The translations under genes and the position numbers were made by a program. This document shows, piece by piece, positions 54,023-63,246 of a stretch of 64,000 nucleotides of DNA (the stretch's first letter is position 1; each line of letters opens with the position of its first letter). Under the pieces are notes generated by a model. It was not told the DNA's origin and did not search any database. It worked only from the letters and a program-made list of their open reading frames with translations. Source of the DNA: Geobacter sp. SVR (lineage in GTDB: Bacteria > Desulfobacterota > Desulfuromonadia > Geobacterales > Pseudopelobacteraceae); assembly GCF_016865365.1 (NCBI RefSeq), contig NZ_AP024469.1, positions 3,440,501-3,504,500 on the forward strand, read 5' to 3'.

Positions 54023-55141
54023 TTAATCGAGGGCGCGCTTCAATGCCAGCACCACTTCATCCTGCTCCGCATCGCTCAGCCCGACAAACATCGGCAGCAG
54101 CAGCGTCTCTTTGGTGGCGCGCTCCGTTTCGGGCAGCGGCCGTCCCGTTGTCCGCTCGCGGTACAGCGGCTCCTGATGTATGGCAATGATGCGGCGCGCT
54201 GCGATATCCTGACGGGCCAGCCGTTCCATCACCTCCACCTGGGTCCTGTCGCCGAGCAGGCGTATGCAGTAGGACTGGTACACGTGGAAGTAGCCGGGGG
54301 GCTCGTAGGGGAGCTGTATCCGCTGCTCGTCCGCCAGGAGCGAGGCAAAGCGGTCCGCCAGCCGGCGGCGTTCCGCGATGATCTGTTCGATTCTGCCCAT
54401 CTGGACGACCCCGATTGCCCCCTGGATATCGGTCAGCTTGTAGTTGTAGCCGATCTCGGGATAGCTCTCCAGAATGGCACTGGTGGAAGTGTGGCGGGCA
54501 ATGGCGGATACCGAGGCGGAATGGGCCCGCATGGAGCGCAGGCGCTCTGCTGCCTCGTCGTCGTTGGTGGTGATCACCCCCCCCTCTCCGGTGGTGAGGA
54601 TCTTGCGCGGGTCGAAACTGAAACAGGTGAAATCGCTGAGACTGCCGAGGCAGACCGTGCCGACGCGGGCGCCCAGTGAGGGTGCCGCATCCTCCACCAC
54701 TTTCAGCCCATGCTGGCGGGCGATGGCCATGATGGCCGGTATGTCGGCGGCCAGTCCGATCTGGCTGACCGGCATGATGGCGGTGGTGCGGGGGGTGATG
54801 GCCGCCTCGATCAGCCCGGGGTCGATGTTGTAGGTGCGGGGATCGATGTCCACGAAGACCGGGACGGCACCGGCGTACAGAATTGCATTGGCCGTGGCGA
54901 TGAAACTGAACGAAGGACAGATGACCTCGTCGCCCGGCTTGACTCCGGCTGCGATCAGCGCCAGTTGCAGCGCCGTGGTGCAGCTGTTGGTGGCCACGGC
55001 GTGCCTGGCGCCGACATAGTCAGCCACCATGGTTTCGAACTCCTGCACGCGCTTGCCGCTGGACAGCCAGCCCGAGCGCACCGCTTCGGCGGCTGCAGTC
55101 GCCTCGGCATCGCCGACGCTTAAACGGGTAATGGGAATCAT
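54023..55141 (-). CDS. DegT/DnrJ/EryC1-family NDP-sugar aminotransferase
   Basis: The 372-residue PLP enzyme has the cofactor Lys at K180 (FDPRKILTTGEGG), the phosphate loop TNSCTTALQLALIAAG, ICPSFSFIATANAIL and the VVEDAAPSLGA Asp motif. This matches enzymes aminating 4-keto- or 3-keto-NDP-sugars (PseC/PglE/WecE group). The start at 55141 begins the family N-terminus (MIPITRLSVGDAEATAAAEA). The acetyltransferase gene downstream (52985) is its likely partner. The exact sugar is not resolved. Confidence 0.9.
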   Translation of the reverse strand: MIPITRLSVGDAEATAAAEAVRSGWLSSGKRVQEFETMVADYVGARHAVATNSCTTALQLALIAAGVKPGDEVICPSFSFIATANAILYAGAVPVFVDIDPRTYNIDPGLIEAAITPRTTAIMPVSQIGLAADIPAIMAIARQHGLKVVEDAAPSLGARVGTVCLGSLSDFTCFSFDPRKILTTGEGGVITTNDDEAAERLRSMRAHSASVSAIARHTSTSAILESYPEIGYNYKLTDIQGAIGVVQMGRIEQIIAERRRLADRFASLLADEQRIQLPYEPPGYFHVYQSYCIRLLGDRTQVEVMERLARQDIAARRIIAIHQEPLYRERTTGRPLPETERATKETLLLPMFVGLSDAEQDEVVLALKRALD

Positions 55142-55265
55142 TGCTCGTCTCCTTTGATCTTTGATTGATTGGACTTTAAAGCCGCTGCCGCCGGCAACGG
55201 CTCTCACGTTTGAAAGAGGCCACGAATTGCAGAAAGGCCTGGCAGTTTTCCCGCAGGTCTCCCCC

Positions 55266-55889
55266 CTATGCCTGCGCAAAGGTGCCGAACCGGGCTTCCG
55301 TCCGTTTCCGGCTTGGGGGAGTGTATGTGAAGGCGGGATTCTTCAGGTATTCCTTGAGACTCGTACCGGTATTTCGGTCGCGATCCGACAGGATGGGGTT
55401 GCTGATCGGCCACGGAATCCGCACGTCGGGATCGTCCCAGGCAAGGGAGGCTTCGGCCGACGGCTCATGGTGGCCGGTGCATTTGTACTGGACCTCGGCG
55501 AACTCGGACAGCACCACGAACCCGTGGGCGAATTCCGGCGGCAGCAGTACCTGGCGCTTGTTCTCCGCCGAGAGTTCCACGCCGAACCATTTCCCGAAGG
55601 TGGGGGAACCCACCCGCAGATCCACGGCCACGTCCCAGATCTCCCCCAGCGTGCAGCGAATCAGCCGGAACTGGGGGGCTGCCGCGTTCTGGTAATGGAG
55701 GCCCCGCAGGACGCCCCCCGGCGAGCGGGAGTGGTTGTCCTGGACAAAGGCATGCTCCAGGCCATGTTCGGCAAAGCGCCTTTTGCTGTAGCTTTCGAAG
55801 AAGAAACCGCGATGATCCTGGAAATACTCGGGTTCGATGATCAGGATCCCCTCGAATTCGGTCAGTACGACGCGCATATCCATCGGCAT
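55266..55889 (-). CDS. rmlC: dTDP-4-dehydrorhamnose 3,5-epimerase
   Basis: The 207-residue cupin has the RmlC signatures: FQDHRGFFFESYSKRRF, catalytic His65 in VLRGLHYQ, QVLLPPEFAHGFVVLSEFAEVQYK and LAWDDPDVRIPWP. It epimerises C3 and C5 of dTDP-4-keto-6-deoxyglucose in L-rhamnose synthesis. The start at 55889 follows AAGGAGG with eight-base spacing; upstream in-frame starts are ignored. rmlA, rmlB and rmlD are not recognised with it (the nucleotidyltransferase at 12970 could supply RmlA-like activity), so the rest of the pathway is elsewhere or the product is another 6-deoxy sugar. Confidence 0.92.
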   Translation of the reverse strand: MPMDMRVVLTEFEGILIIEPEYFQDHRGFFFESYSKRRFAEHGLEHAFVQDNHSRSPGGVLRGLHYQNAAAPQFRLIRCTLGEIWDVAVDLRVGSPTFGKWFGVELSAENKRQVLLPPEFAHGFVVLSEFAEVQYKCTGHHEPSAEASLAWDDPDVRIPWPISNPILSDRDRNTGTSLKEYLKNPAFTYTPPSRKRTEARFGTFAQA

Positions 55890-56033
55890 GGAGCCTTCCT
55901 CCTTTTCTGAAATAAACCTGAAAAGTCTGTCAGCCATAGAGGTCACAGAGAACACAGAGGGATACCACTAAAAATCCGTTCCCCTGAAGAGAACCGAAAA
56001 CGCTACCAGTCTGATTTTTCCCTTGACCAAAGA

Positions 56034-56149
56034 CAATGGAACGCGGAAAAGGCGGAAAAAGCGGGAAAGACAGATTGGTTTTCAACCCGGATTCGTTTTT
56101 AAGATCTGAATTTATCAGCCTTTTCCGCAGATTCCGCGTTCCATTGCCG
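56034..56149. repeat. Palindromic dispersed element with GGAACGCGGA termini, copy 2
   Basis: Left terminus CAATGGAACGCGGAAAAGGC and right terminus GCCTTTTCCGC...TCCGCGTTCCATTG are inverted repeats. It matches the ends of the 2632-2765 element. It occupies most of the 299-bp gap between the epimerase and rmlC genes. Confidence 0.78.
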
Positions 56150-56188
56150 TTCGATTTCCTCCGTGCCTCTGTGGCACATGTTTTTGCT

Positions 56189-57166
56189 TCAGGCGGCCAG
56201 CCTGTTCTGGGCCTGTACCTGCCTGCGCCATTCGATCAGGCGCCGCAGTCCCTCTTCCGGATTTACCTGGGCCTTGAATCCCAGCATGCGTTCTGCCTTG
56301 CGGGTGTCGGCCAGACGCCGCGGGACCGGATTGACGGAACGCTCCGGCAGGAACTCCGGCTCCAGGTCCGAGCCGGTCACTTTCAAGAGGGCCTGCAAAA
56401 GGCCAAGCAGGCTTGTTTCGGTGCCGCTGGCAACGTTGAAGACCTCATCGGTCACATCGGACTCCATTGCCCGAATATTGGCGTCGGTGACGTCGTCGAT
56501 GAAGACCATGTCCATGGTCTGGCGGCCATCCCCGAAGATGGCGGGCCGCTCCCCCGCCTCCAACCGGTCGAGCCAGCGGACCAGTACCTCGGTGTATTTG
56601 CCGTCGATGTCCATGCGGGGGCCGTAGACGTTGAAATAACGCAGGGCCACATAGTTCAGCCCGTACATTTCGGCAAAGGAGCGGACCATTCCCTCCCCAG
56701 CCACCTTGGCGGCGCCGTAATAGGTCCTGTTGTTGAAGGGATGGTGGCTTTCATCGGTGGGAAAGGTGTCGGCCAGGCCGTATACCGATGCCGACGAGGC
56801 GTACATCACCTTGCCCACGCTCTTTTCCACGGCTGCCTGGAGCACGTTGTGGGTTCCGTTCAGCATCACCTCCATGGCGTCCCGCGGCTTATCGGCGCAG
56901 GCGGTGATCCTGATGGCTGCCATGTGAAAAATGCCGTCCATGTCCGTGGCCAGCTCCCTGAGCAGATCCAGGTCGCGGATGTCCCCTTTCACGAGCCTGA
57001 CCCGCGGGTCCTGCAGGGCAAACTCGATATTGTGCATGCTGCCGCGCACGAAATTGTCCAGAAGAACGATCTTCGACGCCCCTCCCGCCAGCAGCCGGTC
57101 GGCGATATGCGAACCCATCAGCCCGGCGCCGCCGGTGATCAGGAATTTGTTTCCGGATAGTTGCAT
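56189..57166 (-). CDS. NAD-dependent NDP-sugar epimerase/dehydratase (SDR)
   Basis: The 325-residue extended SDR has the NAD loop ITGGAGLMGSHIAD, KGDIRD, MYASSASVYG (catalytic Ser/Thr region) and the catalytic pair Y150-x3-K154 (TYYGAAK). RYFNVYGPRMD and the C-terminal VPRRLADTRKAERMLGF match UDP-glucose/UDP-GlcNAc 4-epimerases and related WbpP-type enzymes. It probably supplies a UDP-sugar for the EPS unit. It starts 110 bp after the WlbB-WlbC fusion, with a GGTCCC-type repeat in between. The substrate is uncertain. Confidence 0.87.
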   Translation of the reverse strand: MQLSGNKFLITGGAGLMGSHIADRLLAGGASKIVLLDNFVRGSMHNIEFALQDPRVRLVKGDIRDLDLLRELATDMDGIFHMAAIRITACADKPRDAMEVMLNGTHNVLQAAVEKSVGKVMYASSASVYGLADTFPTDESHHPFNNRTYYGAAKVAGEGMVRSFAEMYGLNYVALRYFNVYGPRMDIDGKYTEVLVRWLDRLEAGERPAIFGDGRQTMDMVFIDDVTDANIRAMESDVTDEVFNVASGTETSLLGLLQALLKVTGSDLEPEFLPERSVNPVPRRLADTRKAERMLGFKAQVNPEEGLRRLIEWRRQVQAQNRLAA

Positions 57167-57189
57167 GAATGCCTCCTTTAAAGTCGGGC

Positions 57190-57385
57190 GCCCGGAGACC
57201 AGGGATCGGGGACCGTTAGAGTCAAAAGCTCTTACTCATCCCTGCTCTCTGGTAACCGGCCCATGGTTGTGCCACATCAGGGAACGGTAAAATCGAAATC
57301 TTTTACCGGTTCCTGGTCCCCGGACCCTGATACCTGTTTCACCGGTTCCTGGTCCCCGGTCCCTGGTCCCTGCTTCACCAGCCCC
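57190..57385. repeat. GGTCCCTGG-type repeat, rearranged copy overlapping a gene 3' end
   Basis: CAGGGATCGGGGACC (57200 region) and several GGTTCCTGGTCCCCGGWCCCTG units (57310-57380) belong to the family seen at 1521 and 12855. The right part (57277-57380) is inside the 3' end of the WlbB-WlbC coding frame. Confidence 0.75.
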
Positions 57386-58986
57386 TGCACTTCCGCCACC
57401 TCACGCACTGCGCTGACCACGAGATCCTGCTGGGCAGGGGTCAGTTCGGCGAACATCGGCAAAGAGAGCACTTCGGCGGCAGCCGCTTCGGCATGGGGGA
57501 AGTCTCCGGCCTTGTAGCCGAGATCGGCGTGAGCAGGCTGAAGATGAACCGGAATCGGGTAATGGATGCCGGTCTGGATGCCCTGTGCCGTCATCGCCTT
57601 CTGGAATGCATCCCGCTGGGGGACGCGTACGGCGTAGATATGGTACACATGACGGTTGAACGGCATCTGGCGGGGAATGGCCACACCGGAACCCTCCAGA
57701 AGCTCGTCGTAGCGCCTGGCGATGGTGCGCCGCGCGTTCGTCCAGTTTTCCAGGTGGCGCAGCTTCACGCGCAGGATGGCTCCCTGCAGCCCCTCCATGC
57801 GATAGTTGTACCCCCTGAGGGTGTGGAGGTACTTGTTCTCGGCCCCCCAGTCCCGCAGCATGCGAATGGTGGCGGCATGTTTCCGGTCATTGGTGATCAC
57901 CATGCCCCCTTCGCCGTAGGCGCCGAGGTTCTTGCCGGGATAGAAGCTGAAACATCCCAGGCTGCCGATACTCCCGACCCTGCGCCCCTTGTATTCGGCA
58001 CCATGGGCCTGGCAGGCGTCCTCGATCACCGTCAGCTCGTAAAAGCGGGCCACCTCCATGATGGCATCCATGTCCGCGGCCTGGCCGTGGATGTGAACCG
58101 GCACGATGGCCTTGGTGTTCGGGGTGATGGCAGCCTCTATCCTGGAGGGATCGATGGTCAGCGTGACCGGGTCGATGTCGACGAAAACCGGGCGCGCACC
58201 GGTGTAGACGATAGCCGCTACGGTGGCCACAAAGGTGAAGGGGGTGGTGATGACCTCGTCGCCGGGGCCGATGCCGGCCGACAGCAGCGCCAGGTGCAGG
58301 GCGCTGGTCCCGGTGTTGACGGCGATGCCGTGATCCGCCTGCTGATACGCCGCAAACTCCCGCTCAAAGGCGGCCACCTCCTCCCCCAGCACGAACGAGC
58401 AGCTCTCCAGCACTTTGGTGACCACCGGCTGGATCTCCGATTTGATCGACCGGTACTGGGCCTTCAAATCGAGAAAGGGGACCGGCAAGGGACCGGTGGC
58501 GGCAGGCTGCGGCTCCACGGAACGTATGAAGCGGGCCGGCACGCCGGCCACGACCGCATTGTCCGGAACATCCCTGGTCACCACGCTGCCTGCCCCGACA
58601 ATGGCGTTGGCGCCGATTGTCACGCCGCACAGGACGGTGGAGCTGGTGCCGATGGAGGCCCCCTTCTTCACCAGGGTCGGTATGCATTCCCAGTCCGCTT
58701 CGGTCTGCAGGGCGCCATTGGCCGTTGCCCGGGGATACTTGTCGTTGATGAACGAGACGTTGTGGCCGACGAAAACGTCGTCCTCGATGGTCACCCCTTC
58801 GCAGATGAAGGTATGGCTCGATACTTTCACGTTTTTCCCGATTTTGGCGTTCTTCTGAACTTCCACGAATGCGCCGATGCGGGAATTGTCGCCTACTTCG
58901 CACTCGTACAGGTTGACGAAATCGGCCATCCTGGTGTTTTCCCCCAGTTTCACGTTCCTGAGGCTCTGCTTGGTGTAGTCGCTCAC
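57277..58986 (-). CDS. WlbB-WlbC fusion: N-acetyltransferase plus PLP aminotransferase for a diamino-uronic acid
   Basis: The 569-residue protein joins two enzymes usually encoded separately. Residues 1-155 are a left-handed beta-helix acetyltransferase ([20 protein letters not shown] ... [13 protein letters not shown]), like WlbB/WbpD. Residues 170-535 are a DegT aminotransferase with PLP-Lys K352 ([14 protein letters not shown]), like WlbC/WbpE. With WlbA next door these steps make UDP-GlcNAc3NAcA. The start is GTG at 58986, overlapping the wlbA stop as GTGA. The last 33 residues (537-569) contain two units of V-K-Q-x2-G-x-G-D-Q-E-P and are encoded by a dispersed DNA repeat, so they look like a recent extension. 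Confidence 0.9.
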   Translation of the reverse strand: MSDYTKQSLRNVKLGENTRMADFVNLYECEVGDNSRIGAFVEVQKNAKIGKNVKVSSHTFICEGVTIEDDVFVGHNVSFINDKYPRATANGALQTEADWECIPTLVKKGASIGTSSTVLCGVTIGANAIVGAGSVVTRDVPDNAVVAGVPARFIRSVEPQPAATGPLPVPFLDLKAQYRSIKSEIQPVVTKVLESCSFVLGEEVAAFEREFAAYQQADHGIAVNTGTSALHLALLSAGIGPGDEVITTPFTFVATVAAIVYTGARPVFVDIDPVTLTIDPSRIEAAITPNTKAIVPVHIHGQAADMDAIMEVARFYELTVIEDACQAHGAEYKGRRVGSIGSLGCFSFYPGKNLGAYGEGGMVITNDRKHAATIRMLRDWGAENKYLHTLRGYNYRMEGLQGAILRVKLRHLENWTNARRTIARRYDELLEGSGVAIPRQMPFNRHVYHIYAVRVPQRDAFQKAMTAQGIQTGIHYPIPVHLQPAHADLGYKAGDFPHAEAAAAEVLSLPMFAELTPAQQDLVVSAVREVAEVQGLVKQGPGTGDQEPVKQVSGSGDQEPVKDFDFTVP

Positions 58987-59987
58987 AGCCTGATCTCCTT
59001 TCCGCGGTGTTTGATGGACATCTCTGAAGCCTCCAGTATCCTCACGACATTCAGGCCGCTGATCCCATCGGTGATGGAGCGCCTTCCCGTCCGTATGCAA
59101 TCGGCGAATTCCGCGGCCATCAGGCGCAGCGCCTCGGTCGGATCCAGCCTGGGGGCCCACATGTCCCCCAGCCTGTAGGAAACCCGCGCCTCGTGAACCC
59201 CTTCGCTGCTCACGATATCTACCCCGCGATCGTAGATCTTGATCTTCTCGCTGACCTCCATGTCGTCGTAATGAATCGTCTTTTTGCTGCCCCCCACCAG
59301 CATGGTGCGGACCTTGACCGGTGAAAGCCAGTTGTTGTGAAAGTGGGCGATCAGGCCGCTGTCGTAATAGACCGTCAGGTAGGCCACGTTTTCATGGCCA
59401 TTGCCCACGTGGCAGGCGCCGGTGGCGCATACACTGACCGGCTTTTCCTTGACGAGATGTTCGAGGATGGCGATGTCGTGGGGAGCCAGGTCCCAGAGCA
59501 CGTTGACATCGCGCTGGAACAGCCCCAGGTTGATGCGGACCGAATCGAGGTAGTACAGCTCCCCCAGATCCCCCTGCTCCACCACCTCCTTCATCTTGCG
59601 CACGGCGCCGGTATAGATGAAGGTGTGGTCCACCATGAAGGTCAGCTTGTGCTTTTCGGCCAGGTCCACCAGCTTTTCCGCCTCGGCAGTGGAGGAGGTG
59701 GCAGGTTTTTCCAGCAGCACATGCTTGCCGTTTTCCAGCGCCTTGCGGGCAAACTGGTAGTGGGTCGCCACCGGTGTCGCGATGGCGATGGCATCAATGG
59801 CGGGATTCTTGAGCAGATCCTCGTAACGGGTGGTAGTGGTGACCGAGGGATATTTGGCGGAAACCTGTTTGAGACGGTCCTGGCTCGCATCGCAGCACGC
59901 CACGACGCAGGCTTCGCCCGTGTCCTGGATATTGCGGACAAGATTGGGACCCCAGTAACCGTAACCGGCAACAGCGACGTTAATCAT
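58983..59987 (-). CDS. wlbA: Gfo/Idh/MocA-family oxidoreductase (WlbA/WbpB-like)
   Basis: The 334-residue NAD(P)-dependent enzyme has the Rossmann loop [16 protein letters not shown] and the family E-K-P motif at residues 93-95 ([10 protein letters not shown]). [16 protein letters not shown] and [14 protein letters not shown] complete the fold. WlbA oxidises the 3-hydroxyl of UDP-GlcNAcA before transamination by WlbC, which agrees with the fused partner encoded immediately downstream. The start at 59987 overlaps the end of wzt by 8 bp. The dehydrogenase WbpA and epimerase WbpI of the pathway are not in the window. Confidence 0.9.
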   Translation of the reverse strand: MINVAVAGYGYWGPNLVRNIQDTGEACVVACCDASQDRLKQVSAKYPSVTTTTRYEDLLKNPAIDAIAIATPVATHYQFARKALENGKHVLLEKPATSSTAEAEKLVDLAEKHKLTFMVDHTFIYTGAVRKMKEVVEQGDLGELYYLDSVRINLGLFQRDVNVLWDLAPHDIAILEHLVKEKPVSVCATGACHVGNGHENVAYLTVYYDSGLIAHFHNNWLSPVKVRTMLVGGSKKTIHYDDMEVSEKIKIYDRGVDIVSSEGVHEARVSYRLGDMWAPRLDPTEALRLMAAEFADCIRTGRRSITDGISGLNVVRILEASEMSIKHRGKEIRL

Positions 59988-61260
59988 GGCAGCAGACCTC
60001 CTGAACTGGTGATTGTTTGAAATTGAGCAGCCGTTTCGGCACGGACCATTGCCCCTCTTCGTGGAAGACCCCGAAATGGGTATCGAGCAGGTCATGCCGG
60101 ATGTGAAAGGTTTTGCCGATCTGGGCGCAATACAGCTCCTCGAAATTTGCGTCCCTGACCAGCACGTTGATCTTGTACGATTCCGACACCAGTTTCAGGG
60201 GGGGCGTCAACAGCTCGATGGTGCCGTCGCCGCAGCTCGCGGGTACGCAGAACCCGTCCATGGAGGTGTTGTAATTGCAGCAGGCCACATCGTCGGAACG
60301 GATGAATGAAACAAGAAAATTGGGATTCAGGACCGGCCGGCGGAACTCGTAATGGAGCCGCACCCGCATGCGTTCGCCGTAGTTGAACAGGTTGCGCGGC
60401 TGTCCGCTCTCGTCACGGGTTTCCATGTCGGAGATGTACACCGCCCACTGGGACGAATCGCTGCCGATGGCGCCGCGGGCCCAGGCCAGTTCGCTGACCT
60501 TGTGCTCCTCTTCGTAGAGCTGGATGGCCTCTTCCGGGGCTCCGTCATAGCGGACCTGCCCCTTGACCAGAAAAATGACCCGGTTGCACATGGCCTTTAC
60601 CGAGAACATGTTGTGGGATACGAACAGAATGGTCGCGTTGCTCTTGCGCAACTCCTCCGCATATGCCATGCATTTGCGCTGGAACTGCAGGTCCCCGACC
60701 GAAAGCACTTCGTCGATCATCAGTATTTCGGGCCGCAAATGAGCGGAAACGGCAAAGGCCAGGCGCACGTACATACCGCTGGAATAGCGTTTCACCGGCA
60801 TGTCGATGAATTTTTCAACTTCGGCGAACTCCACGATGGCATCAAAATGACGGCGGATTTCCGTTTTTTTCATGCCGATGATGGCACCGTTCAGATAGAT
60901 ATTTTCTCGTCCGGTCAGTTCCGGGTGAAAACCGGTGCCCACCTCCAGCAGCGAACCGACCCTGCCGTAGATCTCGGCCCGTCCCCGGGTGGGCTCGGTG
61001 ATCTGTGAAAGGAGCTTCAGCAGGGTGCTTTTCCCTGCTCCGTTCTGACCGATGATGCCGACGATCTGCCCCTTGCCGATCTCGAAGGACACATCCTGCA
61101 GCGCCCAGAAGGTGTTGGGGCCTGCCCGTGAGCCTTCCTTGCGGCGCATGATCGACCGGAAGCTGTCCGCCAGCTGGTCGCGTAGCGTGTCGTGGCGCTT
61201 GCCCGAGGAGATCTGGTACTGCTTGGATATGTTTTCAACCCTGATGGCGCAATTACTCAT
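59980..61260 (-). CDS. wzt: Polysaccharide ABC transporter ATP-binding protein (Wzt)
   Basis: The 426-residue protein has an ABC ATPase domain: Walker A GQNGAGKST (71-79), Q-loop region, signature RYSSGMYVRLAFA, Walker B EILMIDEVLSVGD and the switch His in LFVSHNM. A C-terminal beta-rich domain (about 260-426; WAVYISDMETRDESG, VRLHYEFRRPVLNPNF, INVLVRDANFEELYC) is the Wzt-C carbohydrate-binding region that recognises the chain terminus. It pairs with the permease encoded 95 bp upstream. The start at 61260 matches the MSNCAIRVENISKQY N-terminus. Confidence 0.93.
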   Translation of the reverse strand: MSNCAIRVENISKQYQISSGKRHDTLRDQLADSFRSIMRRKEGSRAGPNTFWALQDVSFEIGKGQIVGIIGQNGAGKSTLLKLLSQITEPTRGRAEIYGRVGSLLEVGTGFHPELTGRENIYLNGAIIGMKKTEIRRHFDAIVEFAEVEKFIDMPVKRYSSGMYVRLAFAVSAHLRPEILMIDEVLSVGDLQFQRKCMAYAEELRKSNATILFVSHNMFSVKAMCNRVIFLVKGQVRYDGAPEEAIQLYEEEHKVSELAWARGAIGSDSSQWAVYISDMETRDESGQPRNLFNYGERMRVRLHYEFRRPVLNPNFLVSFIRSDDVACCNYNTSMDGFCVPASCGDGTIELLTPPLKLVSESYKINVLVRDANFEELYCAQIGKTFHIRHDLLDTHFGVFHEEGQWSVPKRLLNFKQSPVQEVCCHD

Positions 61261-61355
61261 GAATGAACTCCTCACAACGGTTCGTTGGAAAAACGGAAAA
61301 GCGGGGCCGGCCTCCGCGCAATCGGGAGAAGGAAAAACCGCGGCTGACGGCCCGG

Positions 61356-62204
61356 CTAGATGATGTCGGCGAAGGTCTGCTCCATGCGCTTGAAGTACAC
61401 CAGACCGCTCACCAGCAGGACGCTCACCATCAGCAGACTGACCGTCATTACCCCCCAGTCCGGCCGGACCGTACCCAGGATCGACCACCTGAATCCCTCG
61501 ATCACTCCGACCATTGGGTTCAGGCTGTAGAGCAGGCGCCACTTGGCCGGAACGATGCTGACCGGATAGGCGACCGGAGAGGCATACATCCAGACCTGAA
61601 TCAGAAAGGGAATAATGTGTCCCACGTCGCGATACTTGACGTTGAGCGTGGTCAGCCAGAGCCCCACGGCCAGGGCCGACAGCAGCGAAAGGGTTACGAA
61701 AAGGGGCAGCGTCAGCAGCGCCCAGGTGGGGGTGATGCCATACCACAGCATCAGGACAAGCAGCAGGATGAAGGAAAAGAACAGGTCCACCACCGGTGCC
61801 ACCGAAGCGGCCAAGGGAATCAGCAGGCGGGGGAAGTAGATCTTCGTAATCAGGTTTGAACTCCCGACCAGGCTGCCCCCGCTGCGCTGGAGCGCCTGCG
61901 AGAAGTAGTTCCAGGGCAGCAGTGCGGCAAAGGCGAAGACCGGATAGGGTTTGCCGTCCGAGGGAACCTTGGCCATATTGCTGAAAATAGCGGTAAAGAG
62001 GGCCATGGTGATCAGCGGCTGCAGGATGGCCCAGGCAGCTCCGATGACCGTCTGTTTGTAACGGACCAGGACATCTCTCCACACGAGGAAATACAACAGT
62101 TCGCGGTACTTCCAGACCGCCCTGAGATCGAGCTGGAAGAGCCCTCGGCGGGGCTGGATCAGAACCGTCGGAATATTCAGGTCGTTCTCTGCGGCAAATG
62201 CCAT
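61356..62204 (-). CDS. wzm: Polysaccharide ABC transporter permease (Wzm)
   Basis: The 282-residue protein is an ABC-2 permease with an N-terminal cytoplasmic helix and six membrane helices. RELLYFLVWRDVLVRYKQTVIGAAWAILQP is the typical gating-helix/TM1 region, followed by FAALLPWNYFSQALQRSGGSLV and PVAYPVSIVPAKWRLLYSLNPM. It exports lipid-linked polysaccharide across the inner membrane with Wzt. The start at 62204 is the first Met; the 120-bp palindromic repeat lies immediately upstream. Confidence 0.93.
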   Translation of the reverse strand: MAFAAENDLNIPTVLIQPRRGLFQLDLRAVWKYRELLYFLVWRDVLVRYKQTVIGAAWAILQPLITMALFTAIFSNMAKVPSDGKPYPVFAFAALLPWNYFSQALQRSGGSLVGSSNLITKIYFPRLLIPLAASVAPVVDLFFSFILLLVLMLWYGITPTWALLTLPLFVTLSLLSALAVGLWLTTLNVKYRDVGHIIPFLIQVWMYASPVAYPVSIVPAKWRLLYSLNPMVGVIEGFRWSILGTVRPDWGVMTVSLLMVSVLLVSGLVYFKRMEQTFADII

Positions 62205-62236
62205 GGTGTCAGCCCCTTGTTTGTGTCTGATTTAGA

Positions 62237-62356
62237 AGGTTGTTGAAAAACGGGTATCTCACCGCCGTCCTCGTCAGTCCTCTTGTGCGGCGTAGCGGGC
62301 CTACGCCTCCGCGGGGCTTCCTGCGGGTGCGACGATCTACCCATTTTTGAACAACC
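62237..62356. repeat. AGGTTGTT...AACAACC palindromic element, copy 3 (opposite orientation)
   Basis: Begins AGGTTGTTGAAAAACGGG and ends CCATTTTTGAACAACC, that is, the reverse complement of the copies at 2813 and 34214. The central palindrome is slightly changed (GGCGTAGCGGGCCTACGCC). It separates wzm from the deacetylase gene. Confidence 0.9.
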
Positions 62357-62363
62357 AGGGAAT

Positions 62364-63239
62364 TCAACAGCCTGTTTTTAGTGTGGTGCGGCCCTCGGAA
62401 CTCACCTGCAGCACCTCGCGGGCAGGTGCGAAACGGAAGCGCTTCAACAGGTGCCGGATCTTGAATTCCATGCGCCCGAGGTTGAGATAATGCCTGAAAC
62501 TGGACCGCCATCCGGCCCGGATGCGCGGCTGCTGCGGATCGATCTCCCAGGGATGGAAATAGACGATCACCGGCTGCCGCTCCCGGCTGTTGATGGCGCC
62601 GATCGCCCTGCTCACCAGGGAGACCGGAAACAGCCTCAGATACCCCCCTCCTGCCACCGGCAGCTGCGTCCGCCATCCCCCGATCCCCAGGGGATAGGTG
62701 GACAAGGGGAACTCGCGCAGGGTTCCGGAACCGGCCGCAATGTCGTAGGGGAACCGCTCCCCCCCCGGGATGCCGTAGACGTCGTGGCGGATCGGAAAGA
62801 TGCTCGAATCGTAGCTGAATCCTTCCTCCGCCAGGACATCCAGCGCCCAGAGCGATTGGTTGGTGATGGAGTAGCTCGGAGCGCGATAGCCCAGCACCCG
62901 CTCGCCGCAGATATCCTCCAGGATGCCTTTTGCAGCGGCGATGTCGGCCCGGAACTGCTCCGCGGTGAGCCGGTACACCAGCTGATGCCGGTATCCGTGA
63001 CAGGCGATCTCGTGTCCCCGGCGGTGGATCTCCCGCACCAGGAGCGGACAACGCTCTGCGATCCATCCCAGAATGAAGAAGGTCGCCTTCTGCGCGCATT
63101 CGTCGAACATGTCCAGGATGCGCCGGGTGTTGTTCTCCACCCTGAGTGGAAACAGATCCCACTCTTCGTACCTGATCCGCCCGGCAAACGCGTTCACCTG
63201 GAAGTAGTCCTCGACGTCGACGGACAGGGCATTCAGCAT
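62364..63239 (-). CDS. Exosortase-associated polysaccharide deacetylase
   Basis: The 291-residue protein begins MLNALSVDVEDYFQVNAFAG, the distinctive start of deacetylases linked to exosortase A loci, in which DVED supplies catalytic/metal acids. HRRGHEIACHGYRHQLVY is the H-x3-H metal motif; LGYRAPSYSITNQSLWALDVL and VYFHPWEIDPQQPRI complete the active site. It lacks a signal peptide. It should remove N-acetyl groups from the EPS or its precursor. The start at 63239 follows GAGG; an in-frame GTG six bases upstream is less likely. Confidence 0.93.
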   Translation of the reverse strand: MLNALSVDVEDYFQVNAFAGRIRYEEWDLFPLRVENNTRRILDMFDECAQKATFFILGWIAERCPLLVREIHRRGHEIACHGYRHQLVYRLTAEQFRADIAAAKGILEDICGERVLGYRAPSYSITNQSLWALDVLAEEGFSYDSSIFPIRHDVYGIPGGERFPYDIAAGSGTLREFPLSTYPLGIGGWRTQLPVAGGGYLRLFPVSLVSRAIGAINSRERQPVIVYFHPWEIDPQQPRIRAGWRSSFRHYLNLGRMEFKIRHLLKRFRFAPAREVLQVSSEGRTTLKTGC

Positions 63240-63246
63240 GAGCACC

